Source of the DNA: JABCPE02 sp963509715
GTDB taxonomy: Bacteria; Bacteroidota; Bacteroidia; Flavobacteriales; Weeksellaceae
Assembly: GCA_963509715.1 (NCBI GenBank)
Contig: CAUPCB010000040.1
Coordinates: 1 to 13,053, forward strand
DNA: 13,053 nt
Direction: 5' to 3'
A program made the position numbers and the translations under genes. Positions 1 through 6,758 of the stretch are shown in pieces; the stretch's first letter is position 1, and every line of letters begins with the position of its first letter. The notes beneath the pieces are model-generated. The model did not search any database, was not told the DNA's origin, and saw only the letters and a program-made list of their open reading frames with translations.

Positions 1-59
1 TTGGGCAATTTATCCTTGAGGCTTATAAGTTCGTAAAGGCGGAAATAAAAAGCATTTAA
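1..59 (+). CDS. C-terminal end of an unidentified upstream gene (partial)
   Basis: One frame is open from the window edge (codons starting at position 3) to a TAA at 57-59. It reads as a lysine- and glutamate-rich helix-like tail ending in KAEIKSI. The other two plus-strand frames stop at 17-19 and 34-36. The lpdA promoter begins two bases after the stop, which fits a gene ending here. Eighteen residues are too few to name a family, and the open frame could be chance. Confidence 0.35.
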   Translation, partial: GQFILEAYKFVKAEIKSI

Positions 60-60
60 A

Positions 61-91
61 TTTGATGAATCAAAATAAAACATTAAATTCG
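61..91 (+). promoter_or_regulatory. Bacteroidota-type promoter for lpdA
   Basis: TTTG (61-64), a 19-base spacer, then TAAATTCG (84-91) match the Bacteroidota sigma-ABfA pattern TTTG-N19-TAnnTTTG with one mismatch (C for T). The predicted start of transcription near 97 leaves a leader of about 18 nt before the lpdA ATG. No Shine-Dalgarno sequence is present, as is usual in this phylum. Confidence 0.65.
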
Positions 92-114
92 CAGAAACAA
101 AAAAGTTAATCACA

Positions 115-1500
115 ATGAATTATGATATCATCATCATCGGGAGTGGCCCTGGTGGATATGTTACAGCAATTAGAGCAGCACAATTAGGTTTTAAAACTGC
201 AATTATAGAAAAAGAAAATTTGGGTGGAATCTGCCTTAACTGGGGCTGTATCCCTACCAAAGCGCTTTTGAAATCGGCACAGGTTTTTAAATATATCAAC
301 CACGCGGAGGATTTTGGTTTAAATAAAGTAGAGGCGAGTTTTGACTTTCCTAATGTAGTTCAAAGAAGCCGCGGCGTAGCCGAAAAAATGAGCAAAGGCG
401 TGGAGTTCTTGATGAAAAAGAACAAAATAGATGTTATCTTCGGGACAGCCAAAGTAAAACCAGGCAAGAAAGTAGCTGTGGAGAAAGATGGAGCAGTTAC
501 AGAATACACAGCTGAACATATTGTTTTAGCAACAGGGGCTCGTTCTCGTGAGCTTCCTAATCTTCCTCAGGATGGCAAGAAAGTGATAGGATACAGACAA
601 GCGCTTACCCTTCCAAAACAGCCTGAATCTATGATAGTAGTAGGTTCTGGAGCGATAGGAGTGGAATTTGCGTATTTCTATGCTACGCTGGGTACGCAGG
701 TTACAGTAGTAGAATTTATGCCGAATATCGTGCCAGTGGAGGATGAGGATGTGTCTAAACATCTAGAAAAATCCTTTAAAAAGGTAAAAATAAAAGTAAT
801 GACCAACGCTTCAGTGGAGTCTGTGGATACCTCTGGAGATGGAGTAAAAGCCCAAGTGAAGACTGAAAAAGGCGTTGTAGAGCTACAAGCGGACATTTTA
901 CTTTCAGCAGTGGGAATTACAGCTAATATAGAAAACATCGGTTTGGAAGAAGTAGGCATTAAAACTGAAAAGGGCAGAGTAGTAGTGGATGAATGGTACA
1001 GAACCTCCGTGCCAGGATATTATGCGATAGGAGATATTCTTCCTACTCAGGCTTTGGCGCATGTGGCGTCAGCAGAGGGAATTACCTGCGTGGAGAAAAT
1101 AAAAGGGCTGGATGTAGAGCGTATAGACTATGGCAATATCCCAGGATGTACATACTGCACGCCAGAGATAGCATCAGTAGGGCTTACAGAGAAGCAGGCG
1201 AAAGAAAAAGGCTACGAAATAAAAGTAGGAAAATTCCCATTCTCTGCAAGTGGAAAAGCTACTGCAAATGGAGATACAGACGGATTTGTGAAAGTGATTT
1301 TCGATGCGAAATATGGCGAATGGCTTGGCTGTCATATGATAGGAACAGGCGTTACCGAAATGATAGCAGAGGCTGTGGCAGCTAGAAAATTAGAAACCAC
1401 AGGACACGAAATCTTAAAGACTGTCCATCCGCACCCTACACTTTCTGAAGCAGTAATGGAAGCTGTAGCAGCAGCCTATGGAGAGGTTATTCATATTTAA
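115..1500 (+). CDS. lpdA: Dihydrolipoyl dehydrogenase (E3 component)
   Basis: FAD-dependent disulfide oxidoreductase that re-oxidises dihydrolipoamide on the pyruvate, 2-oxoglutarate or branched-chain 2-oxoacid dehydrogenase complexes, producing NADH in the cytoplasm. At 461 aa it has the family's normal length. The FAD-binding GSGPGGY is at residues 9-15. The redox-active disulfide is Cys40/Cys45 within GGICLNWGCIPTK. A second Rossmann motif for NAD, VVGSGAIGVEF, lies near residue 180. The FAD-contacting YAIGD follows near residue 305. The C-terminal HPHPTLSE supplies the catalytic His440-Glu445 pair. The ATG at 115 sits right before the first beta strand, as expected. It has its own promoter and terminator and looks monocistronic. 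No E1 or E2 gene is nearby, so the sequence does not show which complex it serves. Confidence 0.96.
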   Translation: MNYDIIIIGSGPGGYVTAIRAAQLGFKTAIIEKENLGGICLNWGCIPTKALLKSAQVFKYINHAEDFGLNKVEASFDFPNVVQRSRGVAEKMSKGVEFLMKKNKIDVIFGTAKVKPGKKVAVEKDGAVTEYTAEHIVLATGARSRELPNLPQDGKKVIGYRQALTLPKQPESMIVVGSGAIGVEFAYFYATLGTQVTVVEFMPNIVPVEDEDVSKHLEKSFKKVKIKVMTNASVESVDTSGDGVKAQVKTEKGVVELQADILLSAVGITANIENIGLEEVGIKTEKGRVVVDEWYRTSVPGYYAIGDILPTQALAHVASAEGITCVEKIKGLDVERIDYGNIPGCTYCTPEIASVGLTEKQAKEKGYEIKVGKFPFSASGKATANGDTDGFVKVIFDAKYGEWLGCHMIGTGVTEMIAEAVAARKLETTGHEILKTVHPHPTLSEAVMEAVAAAYGEVIHI

Positions 1501-1518
1501 TGAATGATAAAAAGATAT

Positions 1519-1551
1519 AGACTGTCCTAAAATATAGGCAGTCTTTTTTTT
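1519..1551 (+). terminator. Intrinsic terminator of lpdA
   Basis: AGACTGTCCTA (1519-1529) pairs with TAGGCAGTCT (1535-1544) with one bulged T and a 5-base loop, followed by a run of eight T. It lies 18 bases after the lpdA stop. Confidence 0.88.
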
Positions 1552-1578
1552 GTTTTTTTGAGATTGTTATTAGATTTG
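1549..1578 (+). promoter_or_regulatory. Probable promoter of the patatin-like gene
   Basis: TAGATTTG (1571-1578) is a perfect Bacteroidota -7 box (TAnnTTTG). A TTTG lies 18 bases upstream (1549-1552), overlapping the T-tract of the lpdA terminator. The predicted start near 1584 gives a leader of about 14 nt. The -33 assignment is weak because the area is T-rich. Confidence 0.5.
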
Positions 1579-1597
1579 TAGTTTTATTAAGATAAAA

Positions 1598-2371
1598 ATG
1601 AGTAATAAATTAGGATTGGTATTGTCTGGTGGCGGGACAAAGGGAGTGGCTCATGCAGGAGTGCTCAAATTTCTTGAAGAAAAAGGCATTCAGCCGCAGA
1701 TATTGGCAGGGGCGAGTGTAGGGGCTATTGTGAGCTGTCTCTACGCAGTAGGAAAAACACCAAAGGAAATTTTGGATTTCTTTAAATCGGTGTATTTTTT
1801 CAATTGGAAACATATCGCGTTTAATAAGCCAGGGATTGTCAAGTCTGCAGTTTTTAAAATATATCTAAAACCTATTTTTGGCGAGATGAAGATAGGCGAT
1901 TTTAAAAAGGAGGTGAACATCACCGCTACGGATATCGTGACTGGGGAGCTGAAAATTTTTGACAAAGAAACCAGAGTGATAGATGCCATCATCGCTTCGT
2001 CTAGTTTCCCTGGGATTGCTACGCCGTATATGTTCGGCGGGGTGCTGTACAGCGATAGTGGAATCCTTAATAATTTCCCTGCGGACATCATACGGGACAG
2101 GTGTGATAAGATGATAGGCGTTTATCTTTCCTCACCACAAGAAGTGAAACAAAAGCAGATGAATACCATAAAATCTGTTACTTATCGGGCGTTTGACCTG
2201 CTGTCTCACAGGGTGGAAACTTACAAATTTGCCTACTGCGATTGGCTTATAGATTCACAGAAACTCTCTAATTACAGCACCTTCGAGACTAAAAAAAGTA
2301 AAATGGATGAGATTTTCCAAATAGGATACGAGGAGGCGAGAGATAGTTTTGATAAAGGTTTCTTGGGGTAG
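1598..2371 (+). CDS. Patatin-like phospholipase (bacterial RssA/NTE-type)
   Basis: Predicted Ser-Asp dyad acyl hydrolase of 257 aa, acting on phospholipid or other acyl esters. The oxyanion-hole loop SGGGTKG is at residues 10-16 and the nucleophile elbow GASVG at 38-42, with Ser40 as nucleophile. The catalytic Asp is Asp153 in DSG, a variant of the usual DGG/DGA. There is no signal peptide or membrane helix, so it is probably cytoplasmic or peripherally membrane-bound. This matches short single-domain bacterial patatins, not the longer outer-membrane type with a C-terminal barrel. The ATG at 1598 lies 9 residues before the glycine loop, as is normal. It stands between a terminator and an unrelated small-protein pair, so context gives no substrate. 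Confidence 0.9.
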   Translation: MSNKLGLVLSGGGTKGVAHAGVLKFLEEKGIQPQILAGASVGAIVSCLYAVGKTPKEILDFFKSVYFFNWKHIAFNKPGIVKSAVFKIYLKPIFGEMKIGDFKKEVNITATDIVTGELKIFDKETRVIDAIIASSSFPGIATPYMFGGVLYSDSGILNNFPADIIRDRCDKMIGVYLSSPQEVKQKQMNTIKSVTYRAFDLLSHRVETYKFAYCDWLIDSQKLSNYSTFETKKSKMDEIFQIGYEEARDSFDKGFLG

Positions 2372-2410
2372 GTGGGAATTTTTTGATTTATTTTTATGAA
2401 TGAAAATGAA

Positions 2411-2439
2411 TTGAAAAAAACAGATTGGTAATACTTTTA
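2411..2439 (+). promoter_or_regulatory. Possible promoter of the small membrane-protein pair
   Basis: TTG (2411-2413), an 18-base spacer and TACTTTTA (2432-2439) give a partial match to the Bacteroidota consensus (last base A rather than G). It would place the start of transcription about 30 bases before the ATG at 2475. The background is AT-rich, so this is tentative. Confidence 0.3.
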
Positions 2440-2474
2440 TTATACCCATACTAAAAACTATAAATTAAATAATC

Positions 2475-2726
2475 ATGGATGATATATTAGAAGGATTTTT
2501 GTGGATATTTTTCTATTTTTTCCTCTTTTTATTAGGAGTTTATGGTGCTTATCTAAAATTATATGATAAAAATAGCTGGTTATATAAAGAGTCCCAACAG
2601 GAAAAGTGGCCTTATAATTTCGATAGCCAAAGTTCATGGAGAATAATTTTATTACTTATTATTGGGGGAGGGGTAGCTTTTTTAGCTGGTTTAATTGGAA
2701 TAATATCAGATATTATAAAGAAATAG
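2475..2726 (+). CDS. Small two-helix membrane protein, first of a tandem pair
   Basis: An 83-aa protein I cannot assign to a named family. It has a hydrophobic helix at about residues 7-28 and another at about 57-78, both long enough to span a membrane. Between them lies a polar segment carrying GAYLKLYDKNSWLYKES. Seventeen residues of that segment recur unchanged in the next gene. The order helix, KLYDKNSWLY stretch, WPY, SW, helix suggests a hairpin in the inner membrane with the conserved part on one face. The gene is AT-rich, lacks a Shine-Dalgarno sequence and is followed 18 bases later by its paralogue, so the two are probably co-transcribed. Function is unknown. Confidence 0.72.
   Translation: MDDILEGFLWIFFYFFLFLLGVYGAYLKLYDKNSWLYKESQQEKWPYNFDSQSSWRIILLLIIGGGVAFLAGLIGIISDIIKK
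2547..2593 (+). repeat. Duplicated segment, copy 1 (within the first membrane-protein gene)
   Basis: This 47-base segment matches 2817-2863 with five mismatches and no gaps. It encodes the conserved YLKLYDKNSWLYKES core. The identity at DNA level points to a recent tandem gene duplication. Confidence 0.85.
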
Positions 2727-2744
2727 ATACTCTCAAGAAACATA

Positions 2745-3002
2745 ATGAATGAGTTATTAAAATATGTTTTAATTTGTGTGGTAAGTTTTATTATATCTTT
2801 TGTAGGCTTTTGGGGAGCGTATTTAAAATTATATGATAAAAACAGTTGGTTGTATAAAGAGTCTGAAGGAAAAAATTGGTTATATGATTTAAGTGGTATG
2901 AGGTCGTGGGGTTTAATTTTTGCCATGATTGTTTGGATAATTGGATTTTATACTTCTCTATATGAAATCATAGCTAAGTTGATAGAGCTATTTAAAAAAT
3001 AA
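2745..3002 (+). CDS. Small two-helix membrane protein, second of a tandem pair
   Basis: An 85-aa paralogue of the preceding gene with the same layout: a hydrophobic helix at about residues 5-25, the conserved GAYLKLYDKNSWLYKES block, a short polar linker containing WLYDL and RSW, and a second hydrophobic helix at about 57-76 followed by a lysine-ending tail. The membrane helices differ from those of the first copy in sequence while the inter-helix block is unchanged. The block is therefore the likely functional part, perhaps a partner-binding site. It starts with ATG 18 bases after the previous stop and is closed by a terminator. The family is not recognised and no function can be given. Confidence 0.72.
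   Translation: MNELLKYVLICVVSFIISFVGFWGAYLKLYDKNSWLYKESEGKNWLYDLSGMRSWGLIFAMIVWIIGFYTSLYEIIAKLIELFKK
2817..2863 (+). repeat. Duplicated segment, copy 2 (within the second membrane-protein gene)
   Basis: Second copy of the 47-base segment at 2547-2593, direct orientation, period 270 bases. The five differences are scattered single bases. Confidence 0.85.
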
Positions 3003-3009
3003 TATACAA

Positions 3010-3045
3010 AATCGATAATTCTAATTTTAGAATTACCGATTTTTT
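3010..3045. terminator. Terminator between convergent genes
   Basis: AATCG then TAATTCTA (3010-3023) pair with TAGAATTA then CGATT (3028-3041), with one A/C mismatch and an ATTT loop. A T-run follows on the plus strand (3040-3045). It lies 7 bases after the second small membrane-protein gene and runs into the stop codon of the opposing DAHP synthase gene (3044-3046). It is strong for plus-strand transcripts. On the minus strand the T-run is only four bases, so it may serve both strands unequally. Confidence 0.82.
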
Positions 3046-4126
3046 ATTTGGATAAAATATTTTCCTGTCTATCGATGGACTCTTGGTGTATGGCTTTGAA
3101 TATTCTGAGAATCAGTTCTTCCGAAAGATTTTTTTCTTTTCCGAGGATTTTCATGCGTTCTATTATCTCGTTCCAGCGTTTGTTTTGGAGGACAGATATA
3201 TTTTTTTGTTTTTTGAGTTTGCCGATATTGTCAGCGATTTCCATTCTTTTTCTTATTAAATCCAGCAGCTGCTCATCCAGAATGTCAATTTGTGAACGAA
3301 GTGTTTTTAGTTGTATCTGAAAATCAATTTCTTCCGTATTCTCTCTGCGAAGAACCAGTTTTTGCAGCATCTCCGAAAGTGTCTCTGGCGTAATCTGTTG
3401 CTGGGCATCGCTCCATGCTTTTTCTGGGATGCAGTGGGACTCTATCATCAGCCCATCAAAGTTGAGGTCAAGTGCTGTTTGCGAGATTTCGCCTATCAGT
3501 TCTCGGTTTCCTGAGATGTGCGAAGGGTCGCAGATGATGGGCAGATTAGGGAAAATATTTTTCAGTTCTATCGGAATCTGCCATTCTGGAATGTTACGGT
3601 ATTTAGATTTTTCATAGGAAGAAAATCCACGATGTACAGCGCCAAGTTTCTCTATACCAGCCATTTTCAGCCGTTCCAAAGCTCCTATCCACAGAGCAAG
3701 GTCAGGATTTACAGGGTTTTTGACAAGTACTATTTTGTCAGTTCCTTTTAGTTCATCGGCTATTTCTTGGACAATGAACGGATTTACCGTAGTTCTAGCA
3801 CCTATCCAAAGCAAATCTACATCGTATTCCAGCGCTAGTTTTATATGGTCTCGGTTGGCTACTTCGGTGGCGGTTTTCAGTCCTGTGACTTCTTTTACTT
3901 TTTTCAGCCAATTCAGCCCGATTTCTCCCACGCCCTCAAAACCACCTGGGCGCGTTCTGGGTTTCCAGATGCCAGCTCGGAAGAAGTCTATTTCACTGTT
4001 TTTTAGGCTTTTGGCTATTTTCAGCATTTGCTCCTCGGTTTCAGCACTACAAGGGCCAGTGATGATGAGAGGTCTGCTGAGCTTCAAGTCTTTCAGCCAT
4101 TGGTTGGAATAATCCTGTTTAGTCAT
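3044..4126 (-). CDS. Bifunctional DAHP synthase / chorismate mutase (AroQ type)
   Basis: A 360-aa fusion carrying the first step of the shikimate pathway (phosphoenolpyruvate + erythrose-4-phosphate to DAHP) and, separately, chorismate to prephenate. Residues 1 to about 255 are a class I-beta DAHP synthase barrel. It shows GPCSAE with metal ligand Cys26, KPRTRP (55-60), IGART (108-112), KNP (136-138), HRGF (165-168), CDPSHISG (199-206) and ESH (229-231). Residues 270-355 are an all-helical AroQ chorismate mutase with LRSQIDILDEQLLDLIRKR and the downstream KRW segment. The mutase is C-terminal, the Bacteroidota order; Bacillus-type fusions have it N-terminal. In such fusions prephenate commonly feeds back on the synthase (family knowledge). 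The start lies 6 bases after the rdgB stop, so the two are co-transcribed. Confidence 0.93.
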   Translation of the reverse strand: MTKQDYSNQWLKDLKLSRPLIITGPCSAETEEQMLKIAKSLKNSEIDFFRAGIWKPRTRPGGFEGVGEIGLNWLKKVKEVTGLKTATEVANRDHIKLALEYDVDLLWIGARTTVNPFIVQEIADELKGTDKIVLVKNPVNPDLALWIGALERLKMAGIEKLGAVHRGFSSYEKSKYRNIPEWQIPIELKNIFPNLPIICDPSHISGNRELIGEISQTALDLNFDGLMIESHCIPEKAWSDAQQQITPETLSEMLQKLVLRRENTEEIDFQIQLKTLRSQIDILDEQLLDLIRKRMEIADNIGKLKKQKNISVLQNKRWNEIIERMKILGKEKNLSEELILRIFKAIHQESIDRQENILSK

Positions 4127-4132
4127 TCTTTT

Positions 4133-4705
4133 TTATTCCTTATTTAAAAATTTTAAAAATTTGCCCACTGCTTCAGACCTATGGCTGATGCTGTTTTTTT
4201 GTTTTGGAGGCATTTCGGCGAAAGAAATTTCATAGCCTTTTGGAATGAAAATAGGGTCGTACCCAAAGCCTTTTTCGCCTCTTTTTTCTTTGGAAATAGT
4301 GCCGTATACTCTGCCTTCGAAATAGTTTTCGCCTGTTTCATCCACCAGACACATTACCGTGATGAAATACGCCTCGCGGTCTTCTATATCCTGCATTTCA
4401 GTGAGAACTTTCTGTATATTTGCCTCAAAATCATGTTTCCCTGCATACCTTGCCGAAAAAATACCAGGTCTTCCGTCCAAAGCTGGGATAACCAGACCGC
4501 TGTCATCTCCTACGCTTGGTTTTCCTGTTTTCTCAAAACAATATTTAGCCTTGATAAGGGCATTTTCGTGAAAGGTAGTTCCGTTTTCTTCGATTTCATC
4601 AAAGAGCTGATAATCAGTAAGGCTGGTAACATGATATTTTTCGCCTAAAATTTCTTGGATTTCATCTTTTTTATGCTCGTTGTGCGTGGCAAGTAGTATT
4701 TCCAT
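4133..4705 (-). CDS. rdgB: Non-canonical purine NTP pyrophosphatase (RdgB/HAM1, dITP/XTP)
   Basis: Cytoplasmic house-cleaning enzyme that hydrolyses dITP, ITP and XTP to the monophosphate and pyrophosphate, keeping deaminated purines out of nucleic acids. The ATG at 4705 gives 190 aa, the usual family length, and puts the nucleotide-binding ATHNEHK at residues 6-12 as in homologues. An upstream in-frame ATG at 4741 would add 12 residues (MNNHTKDCFTKY) with no counterpart in the family, so I reject it. Other signatures are GDDSGL (66-71, catalytic Asp67/Asp68), FGYDPIF (147-153) and SHR (174-176). It is the first gene of a two-gene unit with DAHP synthase/chorismate mutase, 6 bases apart. The pairing looks like operon convenience, not pathway logic. 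Confidence 0.92.
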   Translation of the reverse strand: MEILLATHNEHKKDEIQEILGEKYHVTSLTDYQLFDEIEENGTTFHENALIKAKYCFEKTGKPSVGDDSGLVIPALDGRPGIFSARYAGKHDFEANIQKVLTEMQDIEDREAYFITVMCLVDETGENYFEGRVYGTISKEKRGEKGFGYDPIFIPKGYEISFAEMPPKQKNSISHRSEAVGKFLKFLNKE

Positions 4706-4782
4706 ATATTTAGTAAAACAATCTTTAGTGTGGTTATTCACTTAATGATAAAACCACGATTTTAATTTAAATCTCAGCTTTA

Positions 4783-4832
4783 TTTAAAAATGGTGTAGTG
4801 GCAGGAACTTTTTTAGTTTTACCAGCTACACC
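4783..4832 (-). terminator. Possible terminator after tpiA
   Basis: On the minus strand GGTGTAG, a bulged C, then TGG (4832-4822) pairs with CCA then CTACACC (4801-4792). This makes a 10-bp stem closed by a long loop that itself holds AACT/AGTT. A short T-run (TTTTTAAAT) follows. It lies 22 bases after the tpiA stop and separates tpiA from rdgB. The loop is about 20 bases and the T-run is interrupted, so efficiency is uncertain. Confidence 0.5.
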
Positions 4833-4853
4833 TTGGATTTTGTATAAATTTAA

Positions 4854-5612
4854 TTAGTTAAAAGCCTCGATGATTTTAGAAAAATCTTCTATTTTTAGCG
4901 ATGCGCCACCGATAAGTCCACCGTCTATATCAGGCTGCGAGAAGATTTCTTTTGCGTTGTCTGGCTTTACCGAACCTCCGTAGAGAATGGAGATTTCATC
5001 TGCGGTGTCTTTTCCGTATTTCTCAGCGATAAGGTTTCGGATGAAAACATGGATTTCCTGCGCCTGTTCTGGCGTAGCAGTTTCTCCCGTTCCGATAGCC
5101 CAAACAGGTTCGTAGGCGATAACCACTTTTTTGATTTCCTCTGCAGAAAGCTCAAAAAGCGCTGTTTCGGTTTGTTTTTTTACTACATCGAGGTGCTGTC
5201 CAGCTTTTCTTTGTTCCAAAGTTTCTCCATTGCAGTAGATAGGCGTAAGCCCTGCATTAAGTAGATTTTTTACTTTTTGTGCTGCATGGCTGTCGGTTTC
5301 GTTGTGGTATTGTCTTCTTTCGGAGTGCGCTACGATACTCCCGCTTAGTCCAGCAGATTTTATCATTTCTACGGAAATTTCACCAGTGTAGGCACCTTTT
5401 TCGTGCTCGGAAATGTCTTGCGAAAAGACTTTCACTTCATCATTAGCAAAAATATTTTTAGCTGTGGTGAGATAGAGACTCGGCGGAGCGATATACACCT
5501 CGCAGTTGGTTTTGTTATTCTTTTTGTACTCGGCTAACTGAAGCATAAGGGCTTCTGCTTCTTGGAAATTTTTGTTCATCTTCCAGTTTCCAGCGACGAT
5601 ATTTTTTCTCAT
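4854..5612 (-). CDS. tpiA: Triosephosphate isomerase
   Basis: Cytoplasmic glycolytic enzyme interconverting dihydroxyacetone phosphate and glyceraldehyde 3-phosphate. At 252 aa it is a full-length TIM barrel. Catalytic residues are visible: Asn9 and Lys11 in GNWKMN, His96 in VAHSERR and general base Glu168 in AYEPVWAIGTG. The last of these runs into the mobile loop 6 (about 171-180). The phosphate-binding YGGSVKPDNA and GGLIGGASL occupy the C-terminal part. The segment CNGE stands where many homologues have CVGE or CIGE, a mild substitution outside the active site. It lies 11 bases downstream of the TonB-C-domain gene, which suggests co-transcription. Confidence 0.96.
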   Translation of the reverse strand: MRKNIVAGNWKMNKNFQEAEALMLQLAEYKKNNKTNCEVYIAPPSLYLTTAKNIFANDEVKVFSQDISEHEKGAYTGEISVEMIKSAGLSGSIVAHSERRQYHNETDSHAAQKVKNLLNAGLTPIYCNGETLEQRKAGQHLDVVKKQTETALFELSAEEIKKVVIAYEPVWAIGTGETATPEQAQEIHVFIRNLIAEKYGKDTADEISILYGGSVKPDNAKEIFSQPDIDGGLIGGASLKIEDFSKIIEAFN

Positions 5613-5623
5613 AATTATTTTAT

Positions 5624-6208
5624 TTATTCGTTATCACTTGTTTTTACATTTTTATTTTCAAAGAAAATGCTTTTTATATAGTATGTTTTCACATTTTTGC
5701 CTCTTTTTTTGGCAGGGATGAACTTTGGCAGGAGGCTGATAATTCTTTCCGCTTCTTTTTTGAGCGTTTCGTTTTCACTTCTGCTGAAAAGCACCTCCAC
5801 TTCGCCTGTTTTATCAATCCTGAAAGCTACATACACTTTATACACTTTGCTTTTTTCGGCATCAATATTATTTGGGTTAAAATGTGTTTTCACATGCTGT
5901 TCCAGTTGGTCTTGGAAGCATTTTCTCTTGTTAATATTATCCTTGCATACCTCAAAAATGGGCGGTTCATCTACTTGTATAATGAGATAATCTCTGCTTT
6001 CATCCAGTTCCTCATCCAGTTCCTCATCAGCTTTGGGAAGCTTGCAATGTGGAAGTTCTACAGGAAGATAGTAGCTGTAGGGAAGTGACGGGCTTTTCTT
6101 TGTTTTATGGCGTTTTTTGTAGGATTTCTTACCTTTTTTCTGAGCCTGCACATGGGCTGAAAATCCTAAAAACAAAATAATGAGTAAAAATGACCAAAAC
6201 CTTTTCAT
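5624..6208 (-). CDS. Secreted TonB C-terminal-like domain protein
   Basis: A 194-aa exported protein. Residues 1-22 form a signal peptide (MKRF, a hydrophobic core, then VQA before Q23). A strongly basic stretch follows (KKGKKSYKKRHKTKK, 24-38), then an acidic patch DEELDEELDE (61-70). Residues 79-184 resemble the TonB C-terminal fold found in many Bacteroidota proteins: a YKVYVAFRIDKTGEVEVL strand pair, KKEAERIISLLPKFIPAKKRGK and a closing beta strand. Cys88 and Cys97 could form a disulfide. True TonB proteins keep an uncleaved N-terminal anchor and a long proline linker. Here the signal looks cleavable and the linker is short, so energy transduction is doubtful. A free periplasmic TonB-C-fold protein is more likely. 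It is followed 11 bases later by tpiA. Confidence 0.75.
   Translation of the reverse strand: MKRFWSFLLIILFLGFSAHVQAQKKGKKSYKKRHKTKKSPSLPYSYYLPVELPHCKLPKADEELDEELDESRDYLIIQVDEPPIFEVCKDNINKRKCFQDQLEQHVKTHFNPNNIDAEKSKVYKVYVAFRIDKTGEVEVLFSRSENETLKKEAERIISLLPKFIPAKKRGKNVKTYYIKSIFFENKNVKTSDNE
6001..6028. repeat. 12-base tandem repeat encoding the acidic patch
   Basis: CATCCAGTTCCT occurs twice head to tail (6001-6012 and 6013-6024), followed by the first four bases of a third copy. On the minus strand it encodes the repeated DEEL unit of the TonB-C-like protein. The 12-base period preserves frame, so copy-number slippage would only lengthen or shorten the acidic patch. Confidence 0.8.
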
Positions 6209-6277
6209 AGCAGTTAGTTTTATTTTTAATGAAATTCTGTATTTTTCTGCTTTAGATACCAGCTTTTTTTCCTTGGT

Positions 6278-6628
6278 TTAATCCATTTTCCAGATGGTTT
6301 TCATGAGTTTATAGAACTGATGCTCACGCTCAGTCACCTGCTCATCGGCTTTGATAAGTGTTTTTGCAAACTCGGCGAAGTTTTTTCTTTCCTCCTCGGT
6401 AGAATCATCATAGAAACAGCGCGCATGGAACTCGAAATGGTCTTTCCAATCCTCTGGCTGCAGGGAAGCAATGACTTCCAGCTCGTTATCCAGATTTATT
6501 CTGAACGGAAATTCTTCCGACAGATATTCTTGTATTTTTAGTCCTTCTTTTGGTGAAAATTCGTGGTCTACAGCCGAAAGAATCATTAGTAAATGATAAC
6601 CTGCAATGGGTTTGTTTGATTTTTGCAT
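6278..6628 (-). CDS. Small TerB-like helical protein
   Basis: A 116-aa protein using the ATG at 6628. An in-frame ATG at 6655 would add MKILLNLLF, a short hydrophobic tail unlike the domain's normal beginning, so the inner start is preferred but not proven. The pattern resembles the TerB/DjlA-N helical domain: an opening helix with HLLMILSAVDHEFSPKEG, then EERKNFAEFAKTLIKADEQV and a final TEREHQFYKLM helix. Acidic residues after each helix (VDHEF, KADEQ) sit where TerB-type proteins bind metal. There is no signal peptide or membrane helix, so it is cytoplasmic. It is the most upstream gene of the minus-strand block, 69 bases before the TonB-C-like gene. No specific role can be inferred. Confidence 0.65.
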   Translation of the reverse strand: MQKSNKPIAGYHLLMILSAVDHEFSPKEGLKIQEYLSEEFPFRINLDNELEVIASLQPEDWKDHFEFHARCFYDDSTEEERKNFAEFAKTLIKADEQVTEREHQFYKLMKTIWKMD

Positions 6629-6758
6629 AAATAAAAGATTTAATAAAATTTTCAAAAAATAGGGAAAATAGAAAAGTCTAAAATCCCAAAAACTTTTGGC
6701 TAAAATACAAAAATTAACTTTAATTTTAATAACTTTATCGCTTTAAAAAGTTAGATTT

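Noticed and set aside
993..1385. Plus-strand open frame of 130 codons inside lpdA.
   Set aside because: It is an overlapping-frame shadow of the dihydrolipoyl dehydrogenase gene with arginine-rich, domain-free sequence.
4706..4741. Upstream ATG for rdgB, adding 12 residues.
   Set aside because: The ATG at 4705 places the nucleotide-binding ATHNEHK at residue 6, as in the family; the extra residues have no counterpart.
6629..6655. Upstream ATG for the TerB-like gene.
   Set aside because: It would add a short hydrophobic MKILLNLLF tail that is neither a good signal peptide nor part of the domain. Kept only as an alternative start.
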